Shown piece after piece: positions 15,494 to 23,572 of a DNA stretch of 64,000 bases. A model generated the notes under the pieces. It saw nothing but the letters and a program-made list of their open reading frames with translations, ran no database searches and was not told the origin of the DNA. The stretch lies in NCBI GenBank assembly GCA_020634115.1, contig JACKCH010000011.1, forward strand, positions 682,001 through 746,000. The letters are read 5' to 3'. The DNA is from Anaerolineaceae bacterium (GTDB lineage: Bacteria; Chloroflexota; Anaerolineae; Aggregatilineales; Phototrophicaceae). Each line of letters begins with the position of its first letter. Position 1 is the first letter of the stretch. A program made the position numbers and the translations under genes.

Positions 15494-16879
15494 TTAGCCA
15501 TCCGCCAGGATTTGGTCTACAGCGGCGGCCAGTTCCCGCAGGTTGCTGACTTTATGCACACCATCGGCAAAACGGGCGTAATGGTGCATGTCACTGTCGC
15601 CAGTTCCCCATTGGACCATTGGCTCCGGGCAGAACCACAGCAGCCGCCGCGCCCGCATCTGAATATCCTCGGTAATATCCAGGCGCGGGTTATTGAAGTT
15701 ATTGCGCCCGTCCCCCAGAATCACCACTGTCGTTTTGCTCGTCACCGTGCCGAAATGGTCACGCCTGAAGGTGTTCAGACTGTTGCCCAGGTCGGTGTTA
15801 TAGTAGCCGGGGCGATTCTGATACAGGACTTCGCTCACCGCTTCCTGGGGCTGCTTCTCCTTAAAAACCATGCTGATATCGGTCAGGTCATCAATGAAGA
15901 TATAACTGTGCGTCTGCGCGACCTGGTCTTGCAGTTCGTAGATCAGCGTGAGCAGAAACTCGGCACAGTAGCGCATGGACGTACTCACGTCGCAGATCAG
16001 CACCAGGCGCGGTTTGACATGGCGCGTATGGAATTTGAGTTCCACCGGCACGCCGCCGTACCGCATGTTCGCCCGCATCATCCGGCGCGGGTCAATCTGC
16101 CCGGCACGCGCCCGCCGCTGCCGCAGTGATGCACGGCTGCGCAACCGTGCGGCTAACCGGCGGATTTCGTCGCGGATGGCCTCGACTTCCCGCTGCCCTA
16201 ACTGAGTGAAGGGGACATCCAGCAAATCCGGTTTTGGTTCCGGTTCGCGGCTTGCCATTTGTTCGGCCAGCGACGCGCCCACATAATCAGCAATCTGATC
16301 GGTCAAGCCCTGGGCGTTTTCCTGCAACATCTGGCGGAGCTGTTCCAATGCTGCTTCGCTCATGCCCATCTGTTGCAGCATGTCGAGCAGTTCATCCAGC
16401 AGTTTCTGAAGCTGTTGCAGGCCCGCCTGCCGCTTCATCCGGCGCTCGAACCACTGGCGCTGGTACATCTCGTTTCCCTGCTGCAACCCGGACTGCCGCC
16501 CCATCTGTTCCAGTTGGTCACTATTGAAGGGCTTGCCTTCCAACAGTTGGTTCATCAGGTCGCGCAGGGCTTGCAAGTCGCCCATCAGGGAACGCAGCGC
16601 GTCTTCCAGCATTTGCTGTTCCTGCGGGGAAAGATCACCGGGGATGTTTTCGTTCATGGGGGGCGAACCAGAGCCGAAAAACAGCGGGAAGAAATAGTCA
16701 AACACGCCCTGGTCGCGGCTTTCCTTTACGAGCGTCGCTCGCAGCGCCGCCCGAAACTGTTCCCGGTTGCTGACCCCCACCGTCTCGACGCCGTACATGG
16801 CGTCCTGGCTTTCCGCCAGTGAGATGCGCACCCCGGCGGCTCGCAGCGCCCGAATAAACGTCACCATTCGCTTGTCCAT
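15494..16879 (-). CDS. VWA-domain protein, CoxE-like
   Basis: The 461-residue product has an N-terminal helical region, a long Gln/Leu/Met-rich coiled segment (about residues 85-205) and a C-terminal von Willebrand A domain with the metal-ion site LICDVSTSM (Asp297, Ser299, Ser301). CoxE-type VWA proteins usually work with a MoxR AAA+ ATPase as a chaperone pair that inserts metal cofactors or remodels proteins. No such ATPase is adjacent, which is unusual. The C-terminal VILGDGRNNFNNP segment is typical of the CoxE branch. The start at 16879 is followed by in-frame MDKRMV; a start at the second Met (16867) is possible. Confidence 0.82.
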   Translation of the reverse strand: MDKRMVTFIRALRAAGVRISLAESQDAMYGVETVGVSNREQFRAALRATLVKESRDQGVFDYFFPLFFGSGSPPMNENIPGDLSPQEQQMLEDALRSLMGDLQALRDLMNQLLEGKPFNSDQLEQMGRQSGLQQGNEMYQRQWFERRMKRQAGLQQLQKLLDELLDMLQQMGMSEAALEQLRQMLQENAQGLTDQIADYVGASLAEQMASREPEPKPDLLDVPFTQLGQREVEAIRDEIRRLAARLRSRASLRQRRARAGQIDPRRMMRANMRYGGVPVELKFHTRHVKPRLVLICDVSTSMRYCAEFLLTLIYELQDQVAQTHSYIFIDDLTDISMVFKEKQPQEAVSEVLYQNRPGYYNTDLGNSLNTFRRDHFGTVTSKTTVVILGDGRNNFNNPRLDITEDIQMRARRLLWFCPEPMVQWGTGDSDMHHYARFADGVHKVSNLRELAAAVDQILADG

Positions 16880-16910
16880 ACCGTTACTCCTCGTCGCTCC
16901 CAGTACACTC

Positions 16911-16936
16911 TCAGTCGTCAGTGTTCAGTTGTCAGG
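16911..16936. repeat. TCAGT-rich dispersed repeat
   Basis: Four TCAG units occur in 26 bases (TCAGTCGTCAGTGTTCAGT then TGTCAGG), resembling 4059-4090. It lies just upstream of the VWA gene start. Confidence 0.5.
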
Positions 16937-16985
16937 AAAAAATAGCTGGATAGGGCTATATCCGGTAGGTTTCTCAAGAACAGGC

Positions 16986-17009
16986 GTAGGGACGGCATTT
17001 TTGCCGTCC
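16986..17009. repeat. GTAGGGACGGCA palindromic element
   Basis: GGACGGCA and TGCCGTCC form a perfect 8-bp inverted pair around four T, preceded by GTAGGG. It belongs to the GTAGGG palindrome family. Confidence 0.6.
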
Positions 17010-17059
17010 GCTGGACAGGCAGTAGCCAGAAAAACAGCCCATATTGTGGTTATTTGTAC

Positions 17060-17089
17060 CGCTAAACCGGGCAAATCACAACCGGGCGG
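17060..17089 (+). repeat. AAACCGGGCAAAT-family direct repeat, left of flotillin operon
   Basis: This 30-bp segment (core CTAAACCGGGCAAATCACAA) matches 19527-19556 at 26 of 30 positions in the same orientation. The flotillin/NfeD genes lie between the two copies. The core is shared with the repeats flanking the HNH genes. Confidence 0.65.
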
Positions 17090-17145
17090 AGGTTGCGAAC
17101 CCAGCAGACCCTGACCCTACCTGCCTGTTGCCTCTTCCAGGGTCT

Positions 17146-17184
17146 AAACAAAATAGCCAGCTAGCACTGAGGCTAACTGGCTAT
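17146..17184 (-). terminator. Rho-independent terminator of the flotillin gene
   Basis: On the minus strand a 13-bp stem with one mismatch (ATAGCCAGTTAGC / GCTAGCTGGCTAT) and a 6-nt loop is followed by TTTGTTT. It lies 25 bases past the flotillin stop. Confidence 0.75.
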
Positions 17185-17208
17185 ACGATGGGTGATCCAG
17201 TTAAACGG

Positions 17209-18681
17209 CTATGCGTCCTCTTCCGGCAGGGTTGTGGCTGCGTCATCAGCGTTTTTGAGGGCATTGAACAGGTCGGCAACCCGGTCAACCGTGCGGGCGA
17301 AATCCTCGCCACTGAGGGCTTCGACTTTGGTGCGGAACATTTCAGCCACTTCGGGGATATTCATAATCATATCCATGAAGGTGTTGCCCGTCCCGCCGTT
17401 TTGACCATTGCCGCCAAACTGCACCACACGTACATTGTTGCCCAACCCCGACAGTGCTGTTGAGATAGCTTCCGCTTTGGCGATGTCGGCTTTCAGAACC
17501 TCCGCAATGATGAACTGGCGCAGGTTGATAGACCCTTCAGCGGCGGTGGCGGCGGCGAGTTCACGGCGGCCTTCAGCCTCGGCCAGTAGTTGGGCGCGGA
17601 CGCTCTCAGCCTGGGCGATCTGACCTTCCGCCTCAGCTTTTTTCATCGCTTCCAGCGCCTTGGCATCCGCCAGACCCTTTTTCTCGGTGGCTTCGGCAGC
17701 AGCCTGCGCCTGTTTACGGGTGGCCTGCGCCTGGGCATCCGCCGTAATGGTAACTCGATTCCGTTCGGCCTCAGCCTCAATCTCGATCCGACGCCGATCC
17801 GCCTCAGCGCGAATCTCTACCGCCTGCCGGTTGGCCCGCGCCGGAACCAGCACTTCGGCTTCCTGCTGCTGTTCCACCGCCAGGGCGCGGCGCTGCTGTA
17901 CTTCCTGGTCAGATGAGGCTTTTTCCATGTCAACGCGCTTGTTGACTTCCACTTCACGCAGTTGGAACGCCTCGCGCTGCGCCAGGATTTCGCGCTCTGC
18001 ATCGAGTTCGGCCTGCTCCGCTTCACGCCGGGCAACCGCCGCCTTGACACGCGCTTCTCGTTCCGCCTCGGCCTGGGCAATCGCGGCATCTCGCTTTACG
18101 GCGGCAATCTGCGGAGCGGCCATCGCCTGCAAATACCCTTCGTTATCGGTAATCTCCTCAATACCCATCGAGATCACGCGCACGCCCATCGCGGCCACAT
18201 CGTCCGACGCCAAATCCTGGACGCGCTGCACAAAATCGTCACGGTCACGATGGATCGCTTCGACCGACATCTGGCCGACAATCGCCCGGAAATTGGCGCT
18301 GAGGGTTTCTTCAATCACGCGCCGCACTTCCTCGCGGCTCTTATCCAGGAAAGCACGGGCAGCAGTTTGCAACGCGGCTTCATCCCGGTCAATCTGCACT
18401 TGGGCGACCCAGTCGAGCTGAATCGGAACACCACTGACGGTATATACCTCATCCTTTTCCGTCTTGATGGTCATAATCGTGAGGTCAAGCACCTTGAAAC
18501 TTTCCAGGATGGGAACCACAAACACGCCGCCGTTGGTAATCATGCGCGGTTGCTTGCGCCCGAAGACGACCATCACCTGGTTCGGCGGTACGCGATGGTA
18601 ATAGCGGGTCAGCCAGGAAATAAGGGCGATAACCAGTAAGAGGATGACGCCGGGAATGATGATGATCGCTAGATTGTCCAT
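17209..18681 (-). CDS. Flotillin-family SPFH-domain protein
   Basis: Flotillins are membrane scaffold proteins that organise ordered lipid microdomains. The 490-residue product has an N-terminal hydrophobic anchor (about residues 4-25), an SPFH/band-7 domain (about 30-200, with PPNQVMVVFGRKQPRMITNG and RAIVGQMSVEAIHRDRDDF) and a long Ala/Glu/Arg/Gln coiled coil (about 190-380), then a C-terminal GLGNNVRVVQFGG segment seen in YuaG/flotillin relatives. It follows an NfeD gene on the same strand (99 bases between), the classic yuaF-yuaG pairing. A hairpin-forming stretch lies in the gap between them (CATACATAATGTATG at 18717). It has its own terminator. Confidence 0.92.
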   Translation of the reverse strand: MDNLAIIIIPGVILLLVIALISWLTRYYHRVPPNQVMVVFGRKQPRMITNGGVFVVPILESFKVLDLTIMTIKTEKDEVYTVSGVPIQLDWVAQVQIDRDEAALQTAARAFLDKSREEVRRVIEETLSANFRAIVGQMSVEAIHRDRDDFVQRVQDLASDDVAAMGVRVISMGIEEITDNEGYLQAMAAPQIAAVKRDAAIAQAEAEREARVKAAVARREAEQAELDAEREILAQREAFQLREVEVNKRVDMEKASSDQEVQQRRALAVEQQQEAEVLVPARANRQAVEIRAEADRRRIEIEAEAERNRVTITADAQAQATRKQAQAAAEATEKKGLADAKALEAMKKAEAEGQIAQAESVRAQLLAEAEGRRELAAATAAEGSINLRQFIIAEVLKADIAKAEAISTALSGLGNNVRVVQFGGNGQNGGTGNTFMDMIMNIPEVAEMFRTKVEALSGEDFARTVDRVADLFNALKNADDAATTLPEEDA

Positions 18682-18780
18682 GTTCTTCTACCTTTTCGCA
18701 TACTCGCTAATCGGTCATACATAATGTATGATTTTTAATAAATCCGGGCGTGAAGCCCCGAAATAGCAAAGCCGCACTAT

Positions 18781-19341
18781 TCACCCGGTCAATTTTCTGA
18801 CTTGCAGGAAGCGGCCTTCCACACCCACAATTTCAACTATATCACCCCGGTGGAGCGGTTGGTTATCCGCTTCTTTCACCGGATACTTGGTCACTTCGCC
18901 ATATTCCAGCATGATTTCGCCGGTTGTACCGGGTGCGCTATCAATCGTGACGCGCCCGCTTTGCCCAATCAGATCGCGTGATGAAAAATGCACGCTTTCA
19001 GACTGTTGGCGGTATAAAAACCGCATCGCGACCACCGTCAACCGCGCCAGCACGAAACCGAATACCAGCGCCGCTAACAGACTTTCGAGAAAACTCCAGC
19101 CCGTCAATGATGCGGTCAGCCCAACCGCCCCAGCCCCGGCCAGAAATGCCGCAATCACACTGCATCCCAGACCACTGGCTTCGGCGGCATCACCGACCTC
19201 AAAACCGAATAAGGCATCCAGCCCCAGGCTGTCAAGCACACCATCCACGCCAAAATCTGTCATCTCGCCAATGCCACCGAGGATCATCAGCAAAAGATAA
19301 CCGATGCCAAAGACAAGCATCCCACCAAAAACGAGTTCCAT
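18781..19341 (-). CDS. NfeD/YuaF-like membrane protein
   Basis: The 186-residue product has an N-terminal membrane segment, a Gly/Ala-rich hydrophobic hairpin (about residues 60-108) and a C-terminal OB-fold domain (about 120-186: IGQSGRVTIDSAPGTTGEIML...GDIVEIVGVEGRFLQVRKL). This is the short NfeD form without the N-terminal ClpP-like protease. Such proteins pair with flotillin or other SPFH proteins and are thought to stabilise their assemblies. It is encoded first and the flotillin second, as in YuaF-YuaG. Confidence 0.85.
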   Translation of the reverse strand: MELVFGGMLVFGIGYLLLMILGGIGEMTDFGVDGVLDSLGLDALFGFEVGDAAEASGLGCSVIAAFLAGAGAVGLTASLTGWSFLESLLAALVFGFVLARLTVVAMRFLYRQQSESVHFSSRDLIGQSGRVTIDSAPGTTGEIMLEYGEVTKYPVKEADNQPLHRGDIVEIVGVEGRFLQVRKLTG

Positions 19342-19648
19342 GATGCTTTACACCTGCCAGCGTATCCGTATATAGAGCTAGATAGCCCCATATTTCACCT
19401 CATTATAATCGAGAAATTAAAACCGTACTCACCTATTAATTGGGGGACAGTAAAGAAAGGGTTTGACTCCAGAAAGACTGGGGTGGGCGGCATTTAGCTA
19501 TGCGAGGAAAAGCTATCTACTCACCTCGCCAAACAGGGCAAATCACAACTGGGCAGGGTGGGTATATTGGTGTGGCACTATACCATCCTTCCGGCCCTGC
19601 GCTAGAATGCGAGATACACAATCAGACACAGAAAAAGAGAGGGACACT
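19342..19648. other. Intergenic region between divergent NfeD and LysE genes
   Basis: This stretch of about 300 bases separates the divergent NfeD and LysE genes. It contains the direct repeat at 19527-19556 and a TAGAAT box at 19603-19608 that could be a -10 for the LysE gene. A frame in phase with LysE stays open through it from 19463, but its composition is that of the repeat and not of a membrane protein. Confidence 0.4.
19527..19556 (+). repeat. AAACCGGGCAAAT-family direct repeat, right of flotillin operon
   Basis: This is the 26-of-30 match to 17060-17089 in the same orientation (core CCAAACAGGGCAAATCACAA). It lies 186 bases past the NfeD start. Confidence 0.65.
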
Positions 19649-20284
19649 ATGGTGGATAGCGCGACACTAATGGTATTTATGGCGGCTGCCCTGGCACTGC
19701 TGCTGGTGCCCGGCCCGGCGGTGCTGTATATCGTGGCTCGCAGTATTGACCAGGGGCGGGCTGCCGGGATTGTTTCCGCGTTTGGTGTGGGAATTGGCAC
19801 CCTGTTTCATGTGGCGGCGGCTGCGGCGGGACTGTCCGCGCTGCTGGTATCCAGTGCCCTGGCCTTCAGCATCGTGAAGTACCTGGGCGCAGCCTACCTT
19901 ATCTACCTGGGCATCCAGAAACTGCGGGAACGTTCACTACCCGAACAAGTTGAACAACCCCAGTCCGCTACCTTGCGCCAGGTTTTTTCCCAGGGCGTGG
20001 TGGTCAACCTGCTCAACCCCAAACTCGCCCTGTTTTTTTTCGCGTTTTTGCCCCAGTTCGTCAGCCCTGCCAGGGGATCGGTGGCGGTTCAAAGTCTGCT
20101 ACTCGGCTTGCTGTTCGTCGGGCTGGGCATCGTCAGTGACAGCGTTTATGCGGTGCTAGCCGGCACCCTGCGCCATTGGCTGCGCAGCAGCCGGGCATTT
20201 TTACGCGGCCAACGCTATTTTTCCGGTGGGATCTATATCATCCTGGGGTTGGTGACGGCGCTTTCCGGGTCACACGAGTCATGA
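19649..20284 (+). CDS. LysE/RhtB-family amino acid exporter
   Basis: The product of about 211 residues has six hydrophobic segments and the LysE-family N-terminus: ALLLVPGPAVLYIVARSIDQG, where the PGP motif and the following Arg and Gly are family marks, then GVGIGTLFHVAAAAAGLSA and KYLGAAYLIYLGIQKLR. It would export an amino acid, homoserine lactone or a similar solute by proton exchange. ATG 19649 has GAGGG 6 bases upstream. Its 3' end overlaps the convergent inositol phosphatase gene by six bases. Confidence 0.9.
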   Translation: MVDSATLMVFMAAALALLLVPGPAVLYIVARSIDQGRAAGIVSAFGVGIGTLFHVAAAAAGLSALLVSSALAFSIVKYLGAAYLIYLGIQKLRERSLPEQVEQPQSATLRQVFSQGVVVNLLNPKLALFFFAFLPQFVSPARGSVAVQSLLLGLLFVGLGIVSDSVYAVLAGTLRHWLRSSRAFLRGQRYFSGGIYIILGLVTALSGSHES

Positions 20285-21100
20285 TCTGATCGTGACTGCT
20301 CCCGCTTCACGAATAACCGCCAGCATCTGGTCGTGGATCAGGCCGTTGCTGGCGAGTACCTGCTTGCCGCTCATCAGGGTGTCACCCTCGCCGCCGCTGT
20401 AATCCGTCACCCGGCCACCGGCTTCCAGCACGCACAACATCCCAGCCAGGAAATCCCAGCGGTTCATCTTGCCTTCCCAGTAACCGTCAAACCGCCCCGA
20501 CGCGACATAACACATATCGAGCGCCGCCGACCCTAACCGCCGCAGCCCGCGTGACCGCACCAGGAACGCACCCCAGCGATTGAGGTTGTTATCCGGATCA
20601 GTCGCCTTGTCGTAAGGGAAGCCCGACCCTAACAGACTGGCCTGCAAAGTCGGTTTGGTCGAAACCTGCAGCGGCCTACCGTTGAGGGTCGCGCCCCCGC
20701 CGCGCACGGCGCTGAACATCTCGTCAGCCACCGGGTTATACACCACGCCCACCAGTGGATGAGCGTCACGCCCGGCCAGCGCCATACTGACGCTGAAAAT
20801 CGGGAGATTATTGGCGTAGTTGGTCGTTCCGTCCAGCGGGTCTACATACCAGAAGTAGTCGGCGGTCTCTGCCGGAGCGCCCATGCCACCGCCTTCTTCG
20901 CCGACGATGTGATGATCGGGGAACGCTTCGCGTAGCGCCGCGACGATCACCGCTTCAGCGGCGGTATCGGCCTCCGTGACCATATCTATATTGGTCATTT
21001 TGGTGTTTTCCTGGTGGGGCTGGTCAAAGTAGTGCAGCAGGATCGCGCCTGCCTGCCGGGCAATTGCTTCAGTGGTTTCCTGTATCAGTTTGAGTTGCAT
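20279..21100 (-). CDS. Inositol-monophosphatase-family phosphatase
   Basis: The 273-residue product has the magnesium sites of the family: GEEGGG (Glu68, Glu69), YVDPLDGTTNYANNLP (Asp87, Asp90) and the C-terminal MNRWDFLAG. Relatives dephosphorylate inositol phosphate, fructose-1,6-bisphosphate, histidinol phosphate or 3'-phosphoadenosine phosphate; the first is most likely by similarity to SuhB, but specificity cannot be read here. It starts at ATG 21100. No linked gene points to a pathway. Confidence 0.88.
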   Translation of the reverse strand: MQLKLIQETTEAIARQAGAILLHYFDQPHQENTKMTNIDMVTEADTAAEAVIVAALREAFPDHHIVGEEGGGMGAPAETADYFWYVDPLDGTTNYANNLPIFSVSMALAGRDAHPLVGVVYNPVADEMFSAVRGGGATLNGRPLQVSTKPTLQASLLGSGFPYDKATDPDNNLNRWGAFLVRSRGLRRLGSAALDMCYVASGRFDGYWEGKMNRWDFLAGMLCVLEAGGRVTDYSGGEGDTLMSGKQVLASNGLIHDQMLAVIREAGAVTIRS

Positions 21101-21140
21101 GGTGAGCCTTTGAATTATCCATAAAGCCCCTTTAAGTTTG

Positions 21141-21209
21141 ACCTCATTCCAACTCGCTCTAATTTGGAGAGGGGAAAATGGTCGCAGCGACCAGAGGTGA
21201 GGTTAGGGG
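21141..21209. repeat. Decayed palindromic repeat (AACxCxCTCTxxAATTTGGAGAGGGG type)
   Basis: The left part ACCTCATTCCAACTCGCTCT and the right part ending GAGGTGAGGTTAGGGG are imperfect inverted copies; inside them, TCTAATTTGGAGA forms a short hairpin and GGTCGCAGCGACC is a perfect palindrome. It resembles in type the elements at 34136, 56644 and 63211. Confidence 0.55.
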
Positions 21210-21232
21210 CGTCAATTTACGGATAGATACTA

Positions 21233-21259
21233 AAACAAAGGCCTATCTGATGATAGGCC
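21233..21259 (-). terminator. Rho-independent terminator of the cold-shock gene
   Basis: On the minus strand a 7-bp stem GGCCTAT / ATAGGCC with a short loop is followed by TTTGTTTT. It lies 32 bases past the cold-shock stop. Confidence 0.75.
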
Positions 21260-21290
21260 CGAATAAGCATTATCAAAATAATGCAAAGAA

Positions 21291-21503
21291 CTAGGTGCGG
21301 ATGACGTTACTCGCTTGCTTACCCTTCGCACCTTCCACGACTTCAAACTCAACCAGAGTGCCTTCTTCCAGCAAGCGATAGCCGGTACCCTGGATAGCTG
21401 AGTAATGAACGAAAATATCCGGTGCGCCATTTTCTGGGGTAATGAAGCCATAACCCTTTTCGGCACTAAACCACTTCACTGTACCCCGAATCCGTTCAGA
21501 CAT
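21291..21503 (-). CDS. csp: Cold-shock domain protein
   Basis: This 70-residue single-strand nucleic acid-binding protein acts as an RNA chaperone. It shows both RNA-binding motifs, KGYGFITPE (RNP1) and DIFVHYSAI (RNP2), in a typical five-strand OB fold, beginning GTVKWFSAEKGYGF. It has its own promoter about 125 bases upstream, a leader of about 115 bases, and a terminator, so it is a single-gene unit. The long leader is typical of cold-shock genes, in which RNA structure controls translation with temperature. Confidence 0.95.
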   Translation of the reverse strand: MSERIRGTVKWFSAEKGYGFITPENGAPDIFVHYSAIQGTGYRLLEEGTLVEFEVVEGAKGKQASNVIRT

Positions 21504-21626
21504 GCCTGGAACTCCTAAAAAAACAATTGTAATGACGATCTAGCCCACAGCCTGTTTCTGTTGATTCACCGCTTGCAGGGGGAGGATCTGTTATTCAAAC
21601 AACATGACCATAGGGCTATGTTGAAC

Positions 21627-21656
21627 AGTGTAGTAGATTTTTATGAAAAATGTCAA
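21627..21656 (-). promoter_or_regulatory. Promoter of the cold-shock gene
   Basis: On the minus strand TTGACA (21651-21656) and TACACT (21627-21632) are separated by 18 bases of AT-rich DNA. Transcription would start near 21620 and give a leader of about 115 bases before ATG 21503. Confidence 0.65.
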
Positions 21657-22079
21657 GGAAATTATGGGAGTCTTTATTCATCCGGCCTTCTGGGCGCAGT
21701 AGTACGGGTGGCTTTGCCAACCTTGCGCCTTTGTGACCTCTGCTGAATGGGATTGGTGCGCATTGACCTGCTCATCGCAGGAAAGCACGCTTTCTAACTC
21801 AAATCGTTTCAACTTCAGTTGAACAAGTCGCAGCCAATCGGAATTCGTGTTGCGGGTGGCAGGAGACATGCTGACCCTTCTTTCCACTAGCCAATCGTTG
21901 AGTGAGTTGTTCTACTTTCGGTACGTTTTTGAGGTGGAATCAGTGACACATCCGACATTTTTTCGATGTATTTAATTATAGAACAAAGTTTCGCAAATTG
22001 CAAGGGTTTTTCGCCTGAAAATGGACCAAAAAGAGGTGAAAAAACACGGGGTTTTGCAGGTCCGGAAAGAGGGTCAATG

Positions 22080-22196
22080 TTGTGCTCTGGCACGCTGCTG
22101 AGGGCATACAGGAAGGCCATCCTGATACCACCAATCGCGCCATGCCCAACCAACCGGAAGTGATCGTCAAAGCTGTTGCTCAATGCCTAGCGGACG
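22080..22196 (-). pseudogene. Remnant of a TAP-type hydrolase C-terminus
   Basis: Read on the minus strand this encodes LSNSFDDHFRLVGHGAIGG followed by a degenerate tail. It matches LSNSFDFHFPLVGHGVIDGG, the catalytic-His end of the intact hydrolase at 23573-25540. The DNA at 22127-22190 aligns base by base with 23682-23745. A TAG stop occupies the place of the conserved Glu before the match, and the following residues are out of register with the intact gene. It is thus a decayed partial copy. The rest of the 21657-22318 gap holds no gene I can support. Confidence 0.75.
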
Positions 22197-22318
22197 GATC
22201 TACTATGCAGAGGTGAGTCGTAGCCTAATGTATATTCGATTTATATCGTTTTTAGTTGCTGGAAAGGCTAATGAGGCAACATAGGAATTAGGATCGCAAT
22301 TGTATAAGGGATGTGATC

Positions 22319-23503
22319 GTGTCCGCTTCCTCTGTGATCTTCCAGGCCAACGTTTCCACCGTACAGTCGAAAACGAATTCACGTTTTGTAGTGCTGGATA
22401 TGCTGCGGGGCATTGCCATGCTGTTGATGGCGCTTGACCACGCCGCTTATTTTTCTCGGAGCGGGATTGCTGCAGAAAGTTATGACTGCATCAAACCGGA
22501 GTTGGAGTCCTGGCCGCATATCCTCTCAGGCATACTCACGAACATCGCCACGCCTATTTTTTACGTCCTGGCTGGGTCCAGTGTGGCGTTCTTTGAGGCC
22601 AGTCGCCGCAACCGGGGCTGGACAGAGTGGCAGATCACCCGCTTTTTGCTGGTTCGTGCCGTCGTCTTATTCCTGCTGGATGCCCTGCTCGTCGTGGGGG
22701 TTTACCAGTCCCCCCCCACCTTGAGCGTGCTTTCAGCGGTGGGCGTAGCGCTGGTGATGCTGGCATTTCTCCGGCGGCTCCCGGTGTGGGTTGTCACACT
22801 GGTCGGATTCATCCTGATCGTTGTAGTGTTTCCGACGGGATTGTACCTGATGGCCGGGATCGTTCAGGAAATGGGTCTGGCCGAGTTCAGCACGCAATAT
22901 CCGCTCCTGAAACTGCTTTTCCTGCAAAATACGAGTGTTTTCCCTCCTGTTCAGTACCCGATACTAGGATGGCCGCCATTGGGGTTAGTGGGATATGTTT
23001 TCGGGCGGCTGCTCATCAACCGTAAAATCACATTGTCTTTCAAAATCGGTTGGTTGGGCGTTGCCGGGCTGGGGATATGGTTCATCCTGCGGTTAGTAAG
23101 AGGCTATGGCAACTTCCTGCCGTATCAATCGGATTGGGAACCCGTGTACTTCATCATCCAGAACAAACAGCCGCCGTCCCTGGTCTACATCCTGTTTTAC
23201 TTATCCCTGGCACTCCTTATTCTGGCTGCGCTTCTTAGATTCCAACGATTGATCCTGCCAACGGTGATCGGCCACATACTGACGGTATTCGGGCAAACCG
23301 CCCTGTTCTTTTATGCGGCTCACCTTCTGATTTACGGCCTGATTATTCCCCGCATCTTACCGTCGCAAACGGTATTCGTCGGGAGGGGACTGATACGCTG
23401 CTACCTGGCTTTCGTGCTGGGGATTCTCATCCTGTATCCGCTGTGTATCGGCTATCGCAAATTGAAGCGAACCCATCCCAACAGTGTGCTGCGGTTTCTG
23501 TAA
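22319..23503 (+). CDS. HGSNAT/DUF1624-like multi-membrane acyltransferase-type protein
   Basis: The product of about 394 residues has roughly ten membrane segments and the opening motif RFVVLDMLRGIAMLLMALDHAAYF, typical of DUF1624, heparan-alpha-glucosaminide N-acetyltransferase and YeiB-like proteins, in which the conserved Asp and His (LDH) handle acyl groups at the membrane. Later marks are FYVLAGSSVAFF and FGQTALFFYAAHLLIYGL, the second being the C-terminal His helix of the family. The likely job is acetylation of a surface sugar or lipid. GTG 22319 is chosen because AAGGG lies 8 bases ahead; GTG 22313 is also in frame. It lies between a decayed and an intact copy of the TAP-type hydrolase tail. 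Confidence 0.78.
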   Translation: MSASSVIFQANVSTVQSKTNSRFVVLDMLRGIAMLLMALDHAAYFSRSGIAAESYDCIKPELESWPHILSGILTNIATPIFYVLAGSSVAFFEASRRNRGWTEWQITRFLLVRAVVLFLLDALLVVGVYQSPPTLSVLSAVGVALVMLAFLRRLPVWVVTLVGFILIVVVFPTGLYLMAGIVQEMGLAEFSTQYPLLKLLFLQNTSVFPPVQYPILGWPPLGLVGYVFGRLLINRKITLSFKIGWLGVAGLGIWFILRLVRGYGNFLPYQSDWEPVYFIIQNKQPPSLVYILFYLSLALLILAALLRFQRLILPTVIGHILTVFGQTALFFYAAHLLIYGLIIPRILPSQTVFVGRGLIRCYLAFVLGILILYPLCIGYRKLKRTHPNSVLRFL

Positions 23504-23505
23504 AT

Positions 23506-23537
23506 GCAAAACGGGCTAATCAGGCAAGATTAGCCCG
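23506..23537 (-). terminator. Terminator of the TAP-type hydrolase
   Basis: A perfect 9-bp stem CGGGCTAAT / ATTAGCCCG with an 8-nt loop is followed on the minus strand by TTTTGCATTT. It sits between two convergent genes and may also slow plus-strand transcription. Confidence 0.7.
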
Positions 23538-23572
23538 CCGCATGTTCAGCTTCGATACGCTGTTCTACATCT

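Noticed and set aside
17660..18639. Plus-strand open frames opposite flotillin
   Set aside because: The Ser/Arg/Ala-rich translations arise from the opposite strand of the Ala/Glu/Arg coiled coil; flotillin motifs are clear on the minus strand.
21678..21887. Minus-strand 69-codon frame between the cold-shock gene and the hydrolase remnant
   Set aside because: GTG start without ribosome site, no recognisable motif, and composition of intergenic DNA; may contain remnants but not a supported gene.
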